DNA of 12,669 nt from Owenweeksia sp. TMED14 (lineage in GTDB: Bacteria; Bacteroidota; Bacteroidia; Flavobacteriales; Schleiferiaceae), in the NCBI GenBank assembly GCA_002167805.1, contig NHBT01000011.1:23340-36008 (forward strand), given 5' to 3'. Position numbers and translations under genes: made by a program. Under the pieces are notes generated by a model that worked only from the letters and a program-made list of their open reading frames with translations, ran no database searches and was not told where the DNA came from. This document shows positions 1 through 7,061 of this stretch, piece after piece; within the stretch, counting starts at the first letter, position 1, and each line of letters opens with the position of its first letter.

Positions 1-475
1 CACTGGCAATTGTCAAATAAGAGAGGCGTTCAAGAGCAATTTCTTCTGCATGGCAGGGCCCGAGGATTGCACCAAAATTATCAGTAGGCAAACCAAACTC
101 CGAGTGTAAAAATTTTCCCATTGTTTGTTGAGTTTCAGGAACGATACCCTTGATGGCGGATATAACAATTTTTTCTTTTAGGGTTTCTTTTATTGGAACA
201 AGCGCTTTTGCAACATATGCTGATGGAATAGCTAGTATTAATATATCAGCATTTTTAGCAACATTTTTAATATCGCTATCAATTTCTAACTTATCTAGTT
301 CTAATTCAACATCAGATAAGTATTTGGGATTATGATTGTGCAATTCAATATGAATTACATCCGCTTCATTACGTATCCACCACCCTAATGTTTCAACATT
401 TTGGCTTATGAGTTTAATCAAAGCTGTTCCCCATGAGCCGCCACCTAGAATTGCCAACGTTAGATTTTTTTTCAT
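1..475 (-). CDS. gpsA: Glycerol-3-phosphate dehydrogenase [NAD(P)+], N-terminal part (cut by window edge)
   Basis: This enzyme reduces dihydroxyacetone phosphate to sn-glycerol 3-phosphate in the cytoplasm, supplying the backbone of phospholipids. The first 158 residues are visible. They contain the Rossmann nucleotide-binding motif GGGSWGTA at residues 11-18, an ADILILAIPSAYV segment at about 76-88, the conserved lysine in SAIKG (K109), and the GPCHAEE block at about 139-145, which matches the family's GPSxAxE region. The C-terminal helical domain lies outside the window. The ATG overlaps the stop codon of the upstream M28 peptidase gene as ATGA, which fixes the start and suggests translational coupling. 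The frame is open to the window edge with no sign of damage. The identification is secure from the motifs; preference for NADH or NADPH cannot be told. Confidence 0.95.
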   Translation of the reverse strand, partial: MKKNLTLAILGGGSWGTALIKLISQNVETLGWWIRNEADVIHIELHNHNPKYLSDVELELDKLEIDSDIKNVAKNADILILAIPSAYVAKALVPIKETLKEKIVISAIKGIVPETQQTMGKFLHSEFGLPTDNFGAILGPCHAEEIALERLSYLTIAS

Positions 476-1872
476 GGTCTTGAGTCAGAGAATCTATTTA
501 AATTTTGAAGAGTATGTAAAATAAATTTGGTAATTCTAGTTAACCCATCACCATCGATTTTTTGAAAATCATCATTGGGAGTATGGTAATCTTTGTGAAT
601 CCCTGTATGTAGCATAATTGACGGGATCCCTGCTTCAATAAATGAAGCGTGATCAGACCGAGGGAAAATACTAGGTATATTTTTTATGTTCAATTCAACT
701 CGTGAGTTATTATTTAAAACCTCATCCCAATGAGATGAACTAGAGGTGGCATATACAGTTAAACTATCATTTAAGTTTAATCTTCCGACCATGTCTAAAT
801 TTATCATGTGTGTTATAAGTTGGGGATCTATGGGACAGTTTTTAATAAAGTGACGTGATCCAATAAGTCCATCTTCTTCTCCTGAAAAGGCTGCAAAAAT
901 CAAATTGTAATTAATCATTTCAGGGTTGAGTTGCAATTGGTGCAGGACTTCTAACATGATAGAAACACCGCTCGCATTATCATCTGCACCATTATAAACC
1001 TCTTCTTGCCCCTTTTTATTTTCAAGAAACTCTCCTTTGCCCAAGTGGTCGTAATGTGCTCCAATTAATACGGAGTGAGTGGCTCCAACATCAAACACTC
1101 CAATAATATTATACCCCTCTGAGCTTCTTTTAGAGACTTTTGTCTTAATAGTTATTGGATCTTTTGATTTTCGGATTTTTCTTGACCACTTATTACTATT
1201 GATACTATATACATTAATAGGATAACTACTAGTTTTTAGAGACCTAAATACAGGAGGCTTTGATCCAATTAATTTATTCATGGCTCTACGCGAAAGAAAA
1301 ATTATATCCTGCGCGCCATAATTAATTATATTTTCTAACCTCTTTTGAATTTGAGCCTCTTTGCCTGCCTTTCCTTTTCTTTTCTTTGAAACCCTAAATT
1401 CAACGATAGCTAATTGGTTTTTTAAACCATTAAAGTCAATACTTTGAAAATCATCAAATTCTGAGCACTTAATCCCATTTTTAACATAAACAGTATTGGC
1501 ATGAACTTCTTTTGTTGAGGAAAAAGGAGCAACTTGGAATTCTTTACCGACATTAAGCGAATCATTGCCAAGAAGCAAGTAATTAGTTTTAAATAAAATT
1601 TCTACTGGTCTAGGAATTGAAAAACTTTGTTTATAACCATTTTGAAACAATGGCCTCAGGTTGCTTTTTTCAAAAGCATTTTGAATATATTCAATAGCTA
1701 AATTAGCTCCATCAGTTCCGGGTAATCTTCCCGAGAGCTCATCCGATGAAAGAAATTCAATGCTACTCATCATTCGTACTTTGGAATCCCCAGACATATA
1801 TTTAATTTCATCATTCTGGCCTTTTGCACAAAGGCTAATTGCAATGTAAAAACTGATTAAAAAGTATTTCAT
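472..1872 (-). CDS. Secreted M28-family zinc metallopeptidase (aminopeptidase-like)
   Basis: This is a 466-residue exported peptidase. An N-terminal signal peptide (about residues 1-19, hydrophobic core then AKGQ) points to the periplasm or beyond. The M28 catalytic domain occupies about 255-460, and its di-zinc ligands can be read directly: H273 and catalytic D275 in GAHYDHLG, bridging D298 in GADDNASG, general base E332 and ligand E333 in SGEEDGLIGS, D360 in NLDMVGR, and H430 in DYHTPND. The family cleaves N-terminal residues from peptides; actual specificity is unknown. The middle part (about 90-250) is lysine-rich and weakly conserved, and could be a divergent PA-like insert. The gene starts 9 bases after lspA and its TGA overlaps the gpsA ATG, so it sits inside an operon. 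A Cys at residue 15 lies in a poor lipobox (ISLC), so I do not call it a lipoprotein. Confidence 0.9.
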   Translation of the reverse strand: MKYFLISFYIAISLCAKGQNDEIKYMSGDSKVRMMSSIEFLSSDELSGRLPGTDGANLAIEYIQNAFEKSNLRPLFQNGYKQSFSIPRPVEILFKTNYLLLGNDSLNVGKEFQVAPFSSTKEVHANTVYVKNGIKCSEFDDFQSIDFNGLKNQLAIVEFRVSKKRKGKAGKEAQIQKRLENIINYGAQDIIFLSRRAMNKLIGSKPPVFRSLKTSSYPINVYSINSNKWSRKIRKSKDPITIKTKVSKRSSEGYNIIGVFDVGATHSVLIGAHYDHLGKGEFLENKKGQEEVYNGADDNASGVSIMLEVLHQLQLNPEMINYNLIFAAFSGEEDGLIGSRHFIKNCPIDPQLITHMINLDMVGRLNLNDSLTVYATSSSSHWDEVLNNNSRVELNIKNIPSIFPRSDHASFIEAGIPSIMLHTGIHKDYHTPNDDFQKIDGDGLTRITKFILHTLQNLNRFSDSRP

Positions 1873-1881
1873 CTTAAAATT

Positions 1882-2535
1882 CTATGAAGTGCTATTGTGA
1901 GAACTCCAACTTTCAGGCTTCCTCGAACTCAAATACAAAAGAATAACTCCAATAAAAACGCATGAGTCAGCGATATTAAAGATGGGTCGAAAGAAAATAA
2001 AATATTCACCTCCCCAGAAAGGCAACCACTCAGGAAGAACCCCTTTCCAAAAAGGGAAGTATAGCATGTCAACGACATTTCCCAGTAACATTGGGGCATA
2101 TCCTTCAAAGTTTAATGTAGCAATACCAGGGTACATAACCCATTGACTATACATATTATTGTAAACTAATCCTTTGTTATAGATTAAGCCATACAATAAG
2201 CTATCAATGACATTGCCTAACGCCCCAGCAAGAACAAAGCTCATCGATATTAAGACGAATTTAGAGGCTCCACCTTTAGCCAAACGGAACATGTACCATA
2301 CAATTCCAAGGATTGCAAATATCCTGAAGGAACTAAGAATATACTTCCCAATAACTCCTCCCCATTCTATTCCAAAAGCCATTCCTGGATTTTCAGTAAA
2401 ATGAATTTTAAACCATGGCGTGATTTCTAAACTTTCACCAAGGGCAAAATTTGATTTGACCCAAATCTTAAGGCCTTGGTCAATGAAGACCAAAATTATG
2501 CATAGAATAAATGGAAGGCTTAGAGACCTATTCAC
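1882..2535 (-). CDS. lspA: Lipoprotein signal peptidase (signal peptidase II)
   Basis: LspA is an inner-membrane aspartyl protease that removes signal peptides from diacylglyceryl-modified prolipoproteins. The 217-residue protein shows the family blocks: FIDQGLK (about 17-23), FTENPGMAFG (about 46-55), ALGNVIDS (105-112), VVDML containing catalytic D156, and FNIADS containing catalytic D190. Four hydrophobic segments fit the usual four-helix topology. It is longer than the roughly 160-170 residues of the proteobacterial enzyme, because about 40 residues separate the GNxxD block from the VVD block; I associate this insert with Bacteroidota LspA from family knowledge. The start codon is GTG and overlaps the TGA of the preceding dksA-type gene as GTGA, so the two are probably translationally coupled. 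The identification is secure. Confidence 0.95.
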   Translation of the reverse strand: MNRSLSLPFILCIILVFIDQGLKIWVKSNFALGESLEITPWFKIHFTENPGMAFGIEWGGVIGKYILSSFRIFAILGIVWYMFRLAKGGASKFVLISMSFVLAGALGNVIDSLLYGLIYNKGLVYNNMYSQWVMYPGIATLNFEGYAPMLLGNVVDMLYFPFWKGVLPEWLPFWGGEYFIFFRPIFNIADSCVFIGVILLYLSSRKPESWSSHNSTS

Positions 2536-2912
2536 CTTTGTTTTAACTTAGCCTCCATGCTCATCGTAGCATGAGGGACTAGCTTTAATCGATCTTTTTC
2601 TACGAGCTTCCCAGTCACTTTACAAATACCGTATGTTTTATTTGAAATTCTTGTTAGTGCAGCTCGTAAATCTCTTAAAAATTTTTCTTGACGCGCAGCA
2701 AGTTGTGCATTTGCTTCCTTGCTCATTGTTTCAGAACCTTCCTCAAAACTTTTAAAGCTTGGCGCAGTGTCTTCTGTACCATTGTCCATATTATTTGTGA
2801 ACTGTTCCCGAAGAATGTGTAAATCTTCCTCAGCTTTATCAATTTTACTTTGAATTAGAACTCGAAATTCTTCTAGTTCTTCATCACTATATCTCATTTT
2901 CTGGTTTTCCAT
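2532..2912 (-). CDS. TraR/DksA-family transcriptional regulator with degenerate zinc finger
   Basis: This 126-residue protein has the DksA architecture: a charged coiled coil (about 8-90) followed by a small C-terminal finger domain. DksA proteins bind RNA polymerase through the secondary channel and, with ppGpp, alter promoter output. The coil-tip region contains D48-T-A50, matching the DxA of the DxxDxA tip, although the first aspartate position is glycine. The finger region (about 94-126, YGICKVTGKL then VPHATMSMEAK) keeps only one of the four usual cysteines (C97), so it probably does not bind zinc. I recall Bacteroidota homologues that look the same. A 92-base gap separates it from ileS, while its stop overlaps the lspA GTG start. 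Membership of the family is clear, but equivalence to E. coli DksA is not proven, so I leave the gene symbol empty. Confidence 0.88.
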   Translation of the reverse strand: MENQKMRYSDEELEEFRVLIQSKIDKAEEDLHILREQFTNNMDNGTEDTAPSFKSFEEGSETMSKEANAQLAARQEKFLRDLRAALTRISNKTYGICKVTGKLVEKDRLKLVPHATMSMEAKLKQR

Positions 2913-2938
2913 AGTCCTATTAATAAGCTTCTTAATTT

Positions 2939-2946
2939 CGAATATA
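2939..2946 (-). promoter_or_regulatory. Weak candidate -7 promoter box before the dksA-type gene
   Basis: Read on the minus strand, TATATTCG matches the Bacteroidota TAnnTTTG element at all but one fixed position. It ends 26 bases upstream of the ATG, within the only sizeable gap of the operon. No convincing TTG -33 element is seen at the right distance. It could provide an internal promoter for dksA-lspA-M28-gpsA, or the genes may simply be read through from ileS. Confidence 0.3.
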
Positions 2947-2970
2947 GTTAAATAAGAATAATTTACTTTG

Positions 2971-2982
2971 AAAAGTACTTTT
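2971..2982. repeat. Perfect 12-base palindrome AAAAGTACTTTT between ileS and the dksA-type gene
   Basis: This perfect self-complementary sequence has no loop, so it is not a terminator hairpin. It lies about 25-35 bases upstream of the candidate promoter box for the dksA-type gene, where a dimeric regulator could bind. In such A/T-rich sequence it may also be chance. Confidence 0.4.
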
Positions 2983-3004
2983 GATTATTCAATATACGTT
3001 GAAA

Positions 3005-6000
3005 TCATGATTTCATTAGACCAAACTTTAAAGAATGCCCATTTAATTCTGAGGAATTTAGTCTTACATTAAGAGCATTAGATGTTTGATAATTAATTTT
3101 TATTGCTAATACCTCACTGCAAACATATTCTGAATTTTCTTTTATTGATTTTATTACTTCTGAGTCACTTTCTATCCATAGAATAACTCTATCTGTAATG
3201 TCAAATCCCTGTTCTTTTCTAGCGGCCTGGATTCTATTCACTACTTCCCTAGCGATCCCTTCTTGAATTAAAGAAGGAGTCAAAGTCAAGTCGACAGCTA
3301 TAGTTAATCCTTGATCTGAGGCAACCATCATTCCTGGTATGTCATTTGTTATTATTTCAACATCGTCTAAAGTCAAAGAAAAACTTGATTTTGATAATTG
3401 AATTTTTAGTGATTGATTTTCTTCTAGATTTTTTAATTCGTCAGGTGTTAAATTTCGAATTGCATTAGCGAGTTCATTCATTGAACTTCCAGCTTTTCTT
3501 CCTAAGCTTCTAAAATTGGGTTTACCGCTTTTAATAAAAAATCCAGAATTCTCTTTGACAAGCTCTATTTTTTTTGCATTAACTTCAGACAAAACGAGAG
3601 AATTGATGGATTGAATATCGTTTTCTTGTTTTGCATTAAGCACAGGAACAATAATCCTAGAAATTGGTTGCCTAACACGTATTTTTTCTTTCTTTCTTAT
3701 GCTTAGAACCAGAGAGCTCATGGACTGAGCAAGTCTCATTTTACGTTCAAGATTTTTATTGATTTTAGACTTATCTGAGGTAGGAAAATCAGTGAGGTGA
3801 ACGGAAGAAGTTGTTTGATTCAAATCTTGGTATAGCTGATCCGCAAAAAATGGGGAAACGGGAGCTATCATTTTTGAAATGCTATCTAGGCAAGTGAAAA
3901 GTGTTTGGTAAGCAGCTAACTTATCTGACCCCATTTCACCCTTCCAAAACCTCCTTCTGCAAAGGCGAACATACCAATTACTTAATTCATTTTGGACAAA
4001 ATCACTTATTTGACGGTATGCTTTAGTTGGTTCAAAAGCATCTAAATTATTTGACACATCCTCAATTAGGCTATTTAGTCTTGATAAAATCCATTGGTCT
4101 ATCTCTAACAAACCTTCATTTGGAGCATCAGACTGTTCAGGATCAAACTCGTCAACATTTGCATACAATGAAAAAAAGTTATAAGTGTTTTGAAGAGTCC
4201 CAAAAAATTTTCGTTGTGTTTCTTTTACCCCATCGAAATCGAATTTAAGGTTATCCCAAGGTTGAGAATTCGTTATCATATACCATCTAAGGGCATCAGC
4301 TCCATTCTCTTCTATTGCATCAAAAGGGTCAATGGCATTACCTAAACGCTTAGACATTTTTTGGCCTGTCTTATCTAACACGAGCCCATTAGAGATAACT
4401 GTTTTAAAAGCAACTGAATCAAAAGATAATCCGGCAATTGCGTGCATTGTAAAAAACCACCCTCTTGTTTGATCTACCCCTTCAGCAATAAAATCTGCAG
4501 GGAATGACTTTTTTAGATCAATTAGATCTTTATTTTCAAATGGGTAATGTAATTGAGCATAAGGCATAGAGCCAGAGTCAAACCAAACATCGATTAGATC
4601 AGATTCTCGGTACATAGGCTCATTTTTTGACGATGAAAGAACCCAATCGTCTACATGAGGTTTGTGAAGATCTATTTGAGAATAATTCAGTTCGCTAAAA
4701 TCTCCTGGAGAAAAACTTTTAAGGGGGTTTGTATTCATTATGCCGTTTTTGGCGCTTATTTCTAGCTCTTCCTTGAGCATCTGAATCGAATCTATTATTT
4801 TCTCTTCTTTTCCATCCGCAGTTCTCCATATGGGAAGTGGAATCCCCCAATATCTACTGCGACTTAGATTCCAATCATTTAAATTCTCTAACCAGTTTCC
4901 AAACCTTCCAGTTCCTGTTGACTCGGGCTTCCAAAGAATCTCTTTATTTAACTCTTTCAGCTTCTCCTTCATCGCAGTAGTTTTTACAAACCAGCTGTCC
5001 ATAGGGTAGTATAGGATGGGCATGTCTGTTCTCCAACAATGAGGGTAGCTATGTGAATATTTTTGAACCCGAAACGCTTTACCTTCTTTTTTTAATTTTA
5101 TGCAAATTTCTTCATCTACGCTTAGCTCAGGTTTATTCTCTTTTGAATAATATTCGATTTTTACATACTTCCCAGCTAAATCTCCCATGCAATCCACAAA
5201 TTTTCCTTGAAGGTCAACTAATGGAACAAGATTTTCGAACTTATCTTGAATTAGCATGGGAGGCACACCAAACTCTTTGGCAACTTGAGCATCATCAGCT
5301 CCAAAAGTTGGGGCTGTGTGAACAACTCCAGTTCCGTCTTGTGTTGTCACGAAGTCGCCTGGAATAATCTGGTAAGCATTTTCAGCATTTTCAAAAGGCA
5401 CGGCATAATTTAGTAAAGGCTCATATCGTAAGCCAACAAACTCTTCACCTCTATGCTTAGATATAATTGACCATGGTAGAGATTTTTCTATTGGGCCATC
5501 TTTAATATTTTCATCTTCTTGCTTAAAATATTTAGATATAAGATCTGTTGCAATTACTATTTCTTGCTTCTGTTTTGTATATGGATTAAAAGTGGATATC
5601 CTACTGTATTCAATCTTTTTTCCTATCGTTAAGGCTGTGTTAGACGGAAGTGTCCATGGAGTAGTTGTCCAAGCCATAAAATGAACCGTAGAATTACCAA
5701 ACAGCTTTATACTTTGATTAGATGGTAGAATTTTAAATAGTGCTGTTGCACTAACATCTTTAATATCCCGGTAGCACCCTGGTTGATTTAATTCATGAGA
5801 ACTCAATCCGGTTCCAGCTTTGGGAGAGTAGGGCTGAATTGTATAACCCTTGTAAATAAGCCCTTTATTATAAATGTTGGAAAGGATCCACCAAACCGAT
5901 TCTATATATTTAGATTTATATGTCACGTATGGATTTTCCATATCTACCCAATAACCCATCTTCTCTGTTAAGTCGTTCCAAATCCCTGTATATTTCATAA

Positions 6001-6370
6001 CAGCCTCTTTACAGGCTAGGTTATATTCTTCGATAGTTATTTTTCCCCCAATATCTTCTTTGGTAATTCCAAGAGCCTTTTCAACACCGAGCTCAACTGG
6101 CAAGCCATGAGTGTCCCAGCCTGCACGGCGCTCAACTCTAAATCCTTTTTGAGTTTTATACCTACAGAATAAATCTTTTATTGACCGGGCCATAACATGA
6201 TGAATGCCAGGAAGCCCATTGGCAGAGGGCGGCCCCTCATAAAAGACAAATTCCGGGGAACCTTTTCGAACTGAATCCCTGAATACATTATTCTCTTGCC
6301 AAGATTTTAATATTTTTTTCTGAATTACTGGAAGATTCAGTGACCCACGTTCTGGGAATAAATTTTTCAT
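3005..6370 (-). CDS. ileS: Isoleucyl-tRNA synthetase, class 2 (eukaryote-like), altered HIGH motif
   Basis: This enzyme charges tRNA-Ile with isoleucine in the cytoplasm. I place the start at the ATG at 6370, giving 1121 residues, because it forms an ATGA overlap with the ridA stop; an in-frame ATG at 6385 would add only MHCVT. Visible parts: the PSANGLPGIHH signature (HIGH slot at residues 55-58 reads G-I-H-H), GWDTHGLP (about 84-91), the CP1 editing domain with WTTTPWTLPSN (234-244) and a GTGVVHTAPTFGADD block (346-360), the second signature KMSKR (671-675), the helical anticodon-binding domain, and a long C-terminal extension (about 850-1121) with QAARKEQGFDITDRV. Length and motifs fit IleRS2-type enzymes, which resist mupirocin. 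Transcription probably starts before ridA. No T-box is seen. The open frame is intact. Confidence 0.97.
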   Translation of the reverse strand: MKNLFPERGSLNLPVIQKKILKSWQENNVFRDSVRKGSPEFVFYEGPPSANGLPGIHHVMARSIKDLFCRYKTQKGFRVERRAGWDTHGLPVELGVEKALGITKEDIGGKITIEEYNLACKEAVMKYTGIWNDLTEKMGYWVDMENPYVTYKSKYIESVWWILSNIYNKGLIYKGYTIQPYSPKAGTGLSSHELNQPGCYRDIKDVSATALFKILPSNQSIKLFGNSTVHFMAWTTTPWTLPSNTALTIGKKIEYSRISTFNPYTKQKQEIVIATDLISKYFKQEDENIKDGPIEKSLPWSIISKHRGEEFVGLRYEPLLNYAVPFENAENAYQIIPGDFVTTQDGTGVVHTAPTFGADDAQVAKEFGVPPMLIQDKFENLVPLVDLQGKFVDCMGDLAGKYVKIEYYSKENKPELSVDEEICIKLKKEGKAFRVQKYSHSYPHCWRTDMPILYYPMDSWFVKTTAMKEKLKELNKEILWKPESTGTGRFGNWLENLNDWNLSRSRYWGIPLPIWRTADGKEEKIIDSIQMLKEELEISAKNGIMNTNPLKSFSPGDFSELNYSQIDLHKPHVDDWVLSSSKNEPMYRESDLIDVWFDSGSMPYAQLHYPFENKDLIDLKKSFPADFIAEGVDQTRGWFFTMHAIAGLSFDSVAFKTVISNGLVLDKTGQKMSKRLGNAIDPFDAIEENGADALRWYMITNSQPWDNLKFDFDGVKETQRKFFGTLQNTYNFFSLYANVDEFDPEQSDAPNEGLLEIDQWILSRLNSLIEDVSNNLDAFEPTKAYRQISDFVQNELSNWYVRLCRRRFWKGEMGSDKLAAYQTLFTCLDSISKMIAPVSPFFADQLYQDLNQTTSSVHLTDFPTSDKSKINKNLERKMRLAQSMSSLVLSIRKKEKIRVRQPISRIIVPVLNAKQENDIQSINSLVLSEVNAKKIELVKENSGFFIKSGKPNFRSLGRKAGSSMNELANAIRNLTPDELKNLEENQSLKIQLSKSSFSLTLDDVEIITNDIPGMMVASDQGLTIAVDLTLTPSLIQEGIAREVVNRIQAARKEQGFDITDRVILWIESDSEVIKSIKENSEYVCSEVLAIKINYQTSNALNVRLNSSELNGHSLKFGLMKS

Positions 6371-6804
6371 AGTGACGCAATGCATTTAAGTTCAATGGCA
6401 ATGGGCGTAGGAAGAGACAAAACTTCTACAGTCGTTCTGCATGGCTTCACTTTTAGGTCTTTGAAATAATCAGAATAGATATCATTGAAAACGTGAAAGT
6501 CTTTTTTCATATCCGTTAAAAAGACAGTTATATCAATTAGGTTTTCCCAAGCATAGCCAGATTCTAAAAGAATAATGCGAACATTTTTAAAAACAGCGTG
6601 AACTTGTTGAGCAAAGTCATAATCTATAATTTCACCGTTACTGTTCATTGTTAAGCCAGGAACTGAAGATGATTCTGTTCCGCTTTTTGGCTTTCTGGGC
6701 CCGACGCCAGACATGAATATTAAATTTCCTGAACGTCGTGTCATAGGATAGTTACCCACAGGCAATGGGGCTTGGGAATCTGCTGTTTTTTTTTTTGAAC
6801 TCAT
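6367..6804 (-). CDS. RidA/YjgF/UK114-family enamine/imine deaminase
   Basis: RidA proteins are small cytoplasmic trimers that hydrolyse reactive 2-aminoacrylate and 2-aminocrotonate, released by PLP-dependent dehydratases, to 2-oxoacids and ammonia. This 145-residue protein has the family core: NLIFMSGVGPR (about 27-37), a QQVHAVFKNVRIIL helix, DITVFLTDM (about 91-99), the catalytic-type arginine R123 in PCRTTVEV, and IELKCIA with E138. The PRKP stretch after SGVG recalls the 2-aminomuconate deaminase branch of the superfamily, so that role is an alternative. The gene is immediately upstream of ileS (ATGA overlap) and close to a serine/threonine dehydratase-like gene, which favours the enamine-clearing role. 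An 11-A run lies in codons 3-7. The ATG is 6 bases from a TACTTTTG promoter-like box, so the mRNA may be nearly leaderless. Confidence 0.9.
   Translation of the reverse strand: MSSKKKTADSQAPLPVGNYPMTRRSGNLIFMSGVGPRKPKSGTESSSVPGLTMNSNGEIIDYDFAQQVHAVFKNVRIILLESGYAWENLIDITVFLTDMKKDFHVFNDIYSDYFKDLKVKPCRTTVEVLSLPTPIAIELKCIASL
6786..6796 (-). repeat. A11 homopolymer inside the start of the ridA-family gene
   Basis: Eleven consecutive A bases (T on the plus strand) cover codons 3-7 and encode the SKKKT residues. A run of this length is prone to polymerase slippage, both in replication and in transcription. A change of one base would frameshift the deaminase almost from its start. Confidence 0.6.
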
Positions 6805-6810
6805 AGTTTA

Positions 6811-6818
6811 CAAAAGTA
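6811..6818 (-). promoter_or_regulatory. Candidate Bacteroidota -7 box of the ridA-ileS operon
   Basis: TACTTTTG on the minus strand matches the Bacteroidota sigma-A consensus TAnnTTTG exactly. It ends 6 bases before the ATG, so the transcript would begin at or very near the start codon. Upstream, TTTCTG lies 17 bases away in place of a standard TTG -33 element. The strict -7 match and the location support the call; the weak -33 and short leader lower confidence. Confidence 0.5.
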
Positions 6819-6830
6819 CCTAATTTGCCA

Positions 6831-6863
6831 CTTGACAGAAACAGATATTTTTATGTTGTCAAG
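6831..6863. repeat. Inverted repeat CTTGACA / TGTCAAG upstream of the ridA-family gene
   Basis: A perfect 7-base inverted repeat (6831-6837 and 6857-6863) encloses a 19-base A/T-rich centre. It covers roughly the -20 to -60 region of the proposed ridA-ileS promoter, where an activator or repressor dimer could bind. No known operator consensus is recognised. Confidence 0.4.
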
Positions 6864-6969
6864 GTTTTAGTTTTTGAGATAATTAATAAGTTTTAATTGG
6901 TTATTTGGTAATTATTGTATCAAAAATTAATCTTATTCGATTAAACTTAAGGTGATTTGTACAATAAGT

Positions 6970-6990
6970 CAAATATTTTTACGATATTTG
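6970..6990. repeat. Inverted repeat CAAATAT / ATATTTG
   Basis: A perfect 7-base stem (6970-6976 with 6984-6990) encloses a 7-base loop. It contains mostly A-T pairs and would be weak as RNA. It is the first of three consecutive inverted repeats in this intergenic region. Confidence 0.4.
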
Positions 6991-6992
6991 AT

Positions 6993-7018
6993 ATGAATCT
7001 AATTCAAGAAAGATTCAT
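6993..7018. repeat. Inverted repeat ATGAATCT / AGATTCAT
   Basis: A perfect 8-base stem (6993-7000 with 7011-7018) encloses a 10-base loop. It lies between the previous inverted repeat and the terminator hairpin. It could be a protein site or part of the 3' region of a read-through transcript; nothing further identifies it. Confidence 0.4.
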
Positions 7019-7028
7019 CAAGGGTTGT

Positions 7029-7055
7029 AAAACGTCGCTGAAAATGCGACGTTTT
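7029..7055 (-). terminator. Intrinsic terminator hairpin of the dehydratase gene
   Basis: AAAACGTCGC at 7029-7038 pairs perfectly with GCGACGTTTT at 7046-7055 around a 7-base loop. On the minus strand it follows the dehydratase TGA by 6 bases, and its 3' arm ends in four T. The A and T ends of the stem make it look usable on either strand. A further GGTTG/CAACC pair (7023-7027 with 7063-7067) could close an outer stem that reaches the stop codon. Confidence 0.8.
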
Positions 7056-7061
7056 CTATTT

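Larger units (their letters stand above)
6805..7061. other. 257-base intergenic region between the ridA-family and dehydratase genes
   Basis: No gene is visible here; short reading frames lack length and a plausible start context. The part near 6805-6865 holds the promoter-like elements of ridA. The part from 6970 to 7055 holds three consecutive inverted repeats, the last being the terminator of the dehydratase gene. The middle (about 6870-6969) is A/T-rich with no structure that I can support. Confidence 0.7.

Noticed and set aside
150..335. Plus-strand open frame of 61 codons
   Set aside because: It lies entirely opposite the gpsA coding sequence, whose motifs are clear, and resembles no protein.
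1815..1872. M28 peptidase as a lipoprotein through Cys15
   Set aside because: The residues before the cysteine (ISL) fit the lipobox poorly, while a normal signal peptidase I site near AKGQ fits well.
2207..2404. Plus-strand open frame of 65 codons
   Set aside because: It is antisense to lspA and has no recognisable features.
4027..5367. Two plus-strand open frames (4027-4248 and 5053-5367)
   Set aside because: Both are antisense to ileS; the translations are low-complexity and lack family motifs.
6970..7055. Possible CRISPR-like or tandem repeat array
   Set aside because: The three inverted repeats differ in sequence from each other and there are no regularly spaced direct repeats.
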